Below, in pieces: positions 6,438 to 6,494 of a stretch of DNA of 6,494 nucleotides. Within the stretch, counting starts at the first letter, position 1. Each line of letters starts with the position of its first letter. A program made the translations under genes and the position numbers. The notes beneath the pieces were generated by a model, which was not told the DNA's origin, made no database searches, and saw only the letters and a program-made list of their open reading frames with translations. Source of the stretch: UMGS1387 sp045541355 (GTDB lineage Bacteria > Bacillota > Clostridia > Oscillospirales > CAG-382); assembly GCA_045541355.1 (NCBI GenBank), contig JAZQIW010000007.1, positions 1 through 6,494 of the forward strand, written 5' to 3'.

Positions 6438-6494
6438 TTAATTAAAATAATCATCACCGTCTACATAAACTTCATCGTCGCCTGTTTCGGGTTC
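6438..6494 (-). CDS. C-terminal tail of a convergent gene (partial, start outside window)
   Basis: On the minus strand one frame is open from the window edge to TAA at 6440-6438; the other two frames close within about 35 bases. The 18 residues (EPETGDDEVYVDGDDYFN) are strongly acidic, with eight Asp/Glu residues. A stop followed by a shared hairpin terminator fits a gene running toward the operon. The fragment is too short to identify, and chance openness cannot be excluded. Confidence 0.45.
   Translation of the reverse strand, partial: EPETGDDEVYVDGDDYFN

Overview
The window looks like a chromosomal piece from an anaerobic, fibre- or glycan-degrading member of the Bacillota, most likely class Clostridia (Ruminococcus/Oscillospiraceae-like). 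This rests on a type I dockerin at the left edge, a moderate-to-low GC content by eye, strong Shine-Dalgarno sites, compact sigma-A-type promoters and U-tailed hairpin terminators. Genus and species cannot be fixed from the sequence.

Layout, left to right. (1) Positions 1-81 are the last 26 codons of a gene ending in a dockerin repeat, closed by an intrinsic terminator (90-122). (2) A near-consensus promoter (126-154) drives a single complete gene, asnS (199-1596, asparaginyl-tRNA synthetase), closed by a strong 12-bp hairpin terminator (1641-1675). (3) A second clean promoter (1714-1742) starts a three-gene operon on the same strand: a left-handed beta-helix (hexapeptide) acyltransferase (1770-2321), a heparinase II/III-like protein with an N-terminal beta-sandwich (2311-4401), and a second, differently built heparinase II/III-like protein (4413-6371). 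The first two genes overlap by 11 bases and the last two are 11 bases apart, so they are probably co-transcribed and in part translationally coupled. (4) A hairpin (6392-6424) ends the operon and probably also serves a convergent gene, of which only the last 18 codons are visible on the minus strand (6438-6494).

How the genes may work together. Neither lyase-like protein has a signal peptide and both are rich in cysteine, so both are probably cytoplasmic, unlike the textbook heparinases, which are exported. The second protein keeps the catalytic and metal positions I recall for Pedobacter heparinase II. The first has a serine where the metal-binding aspartate would be. The likeliest reading is a small intracellular module that finishes off imported uronic-acid-containing oligosaccharides, with the acyltransferase acting on the same or a related sugar. 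No transporter, regulator or sugar-metabolism gene lies in the window, so the substrate is unknown. asnS is housekeeping and unrelated to the operon.
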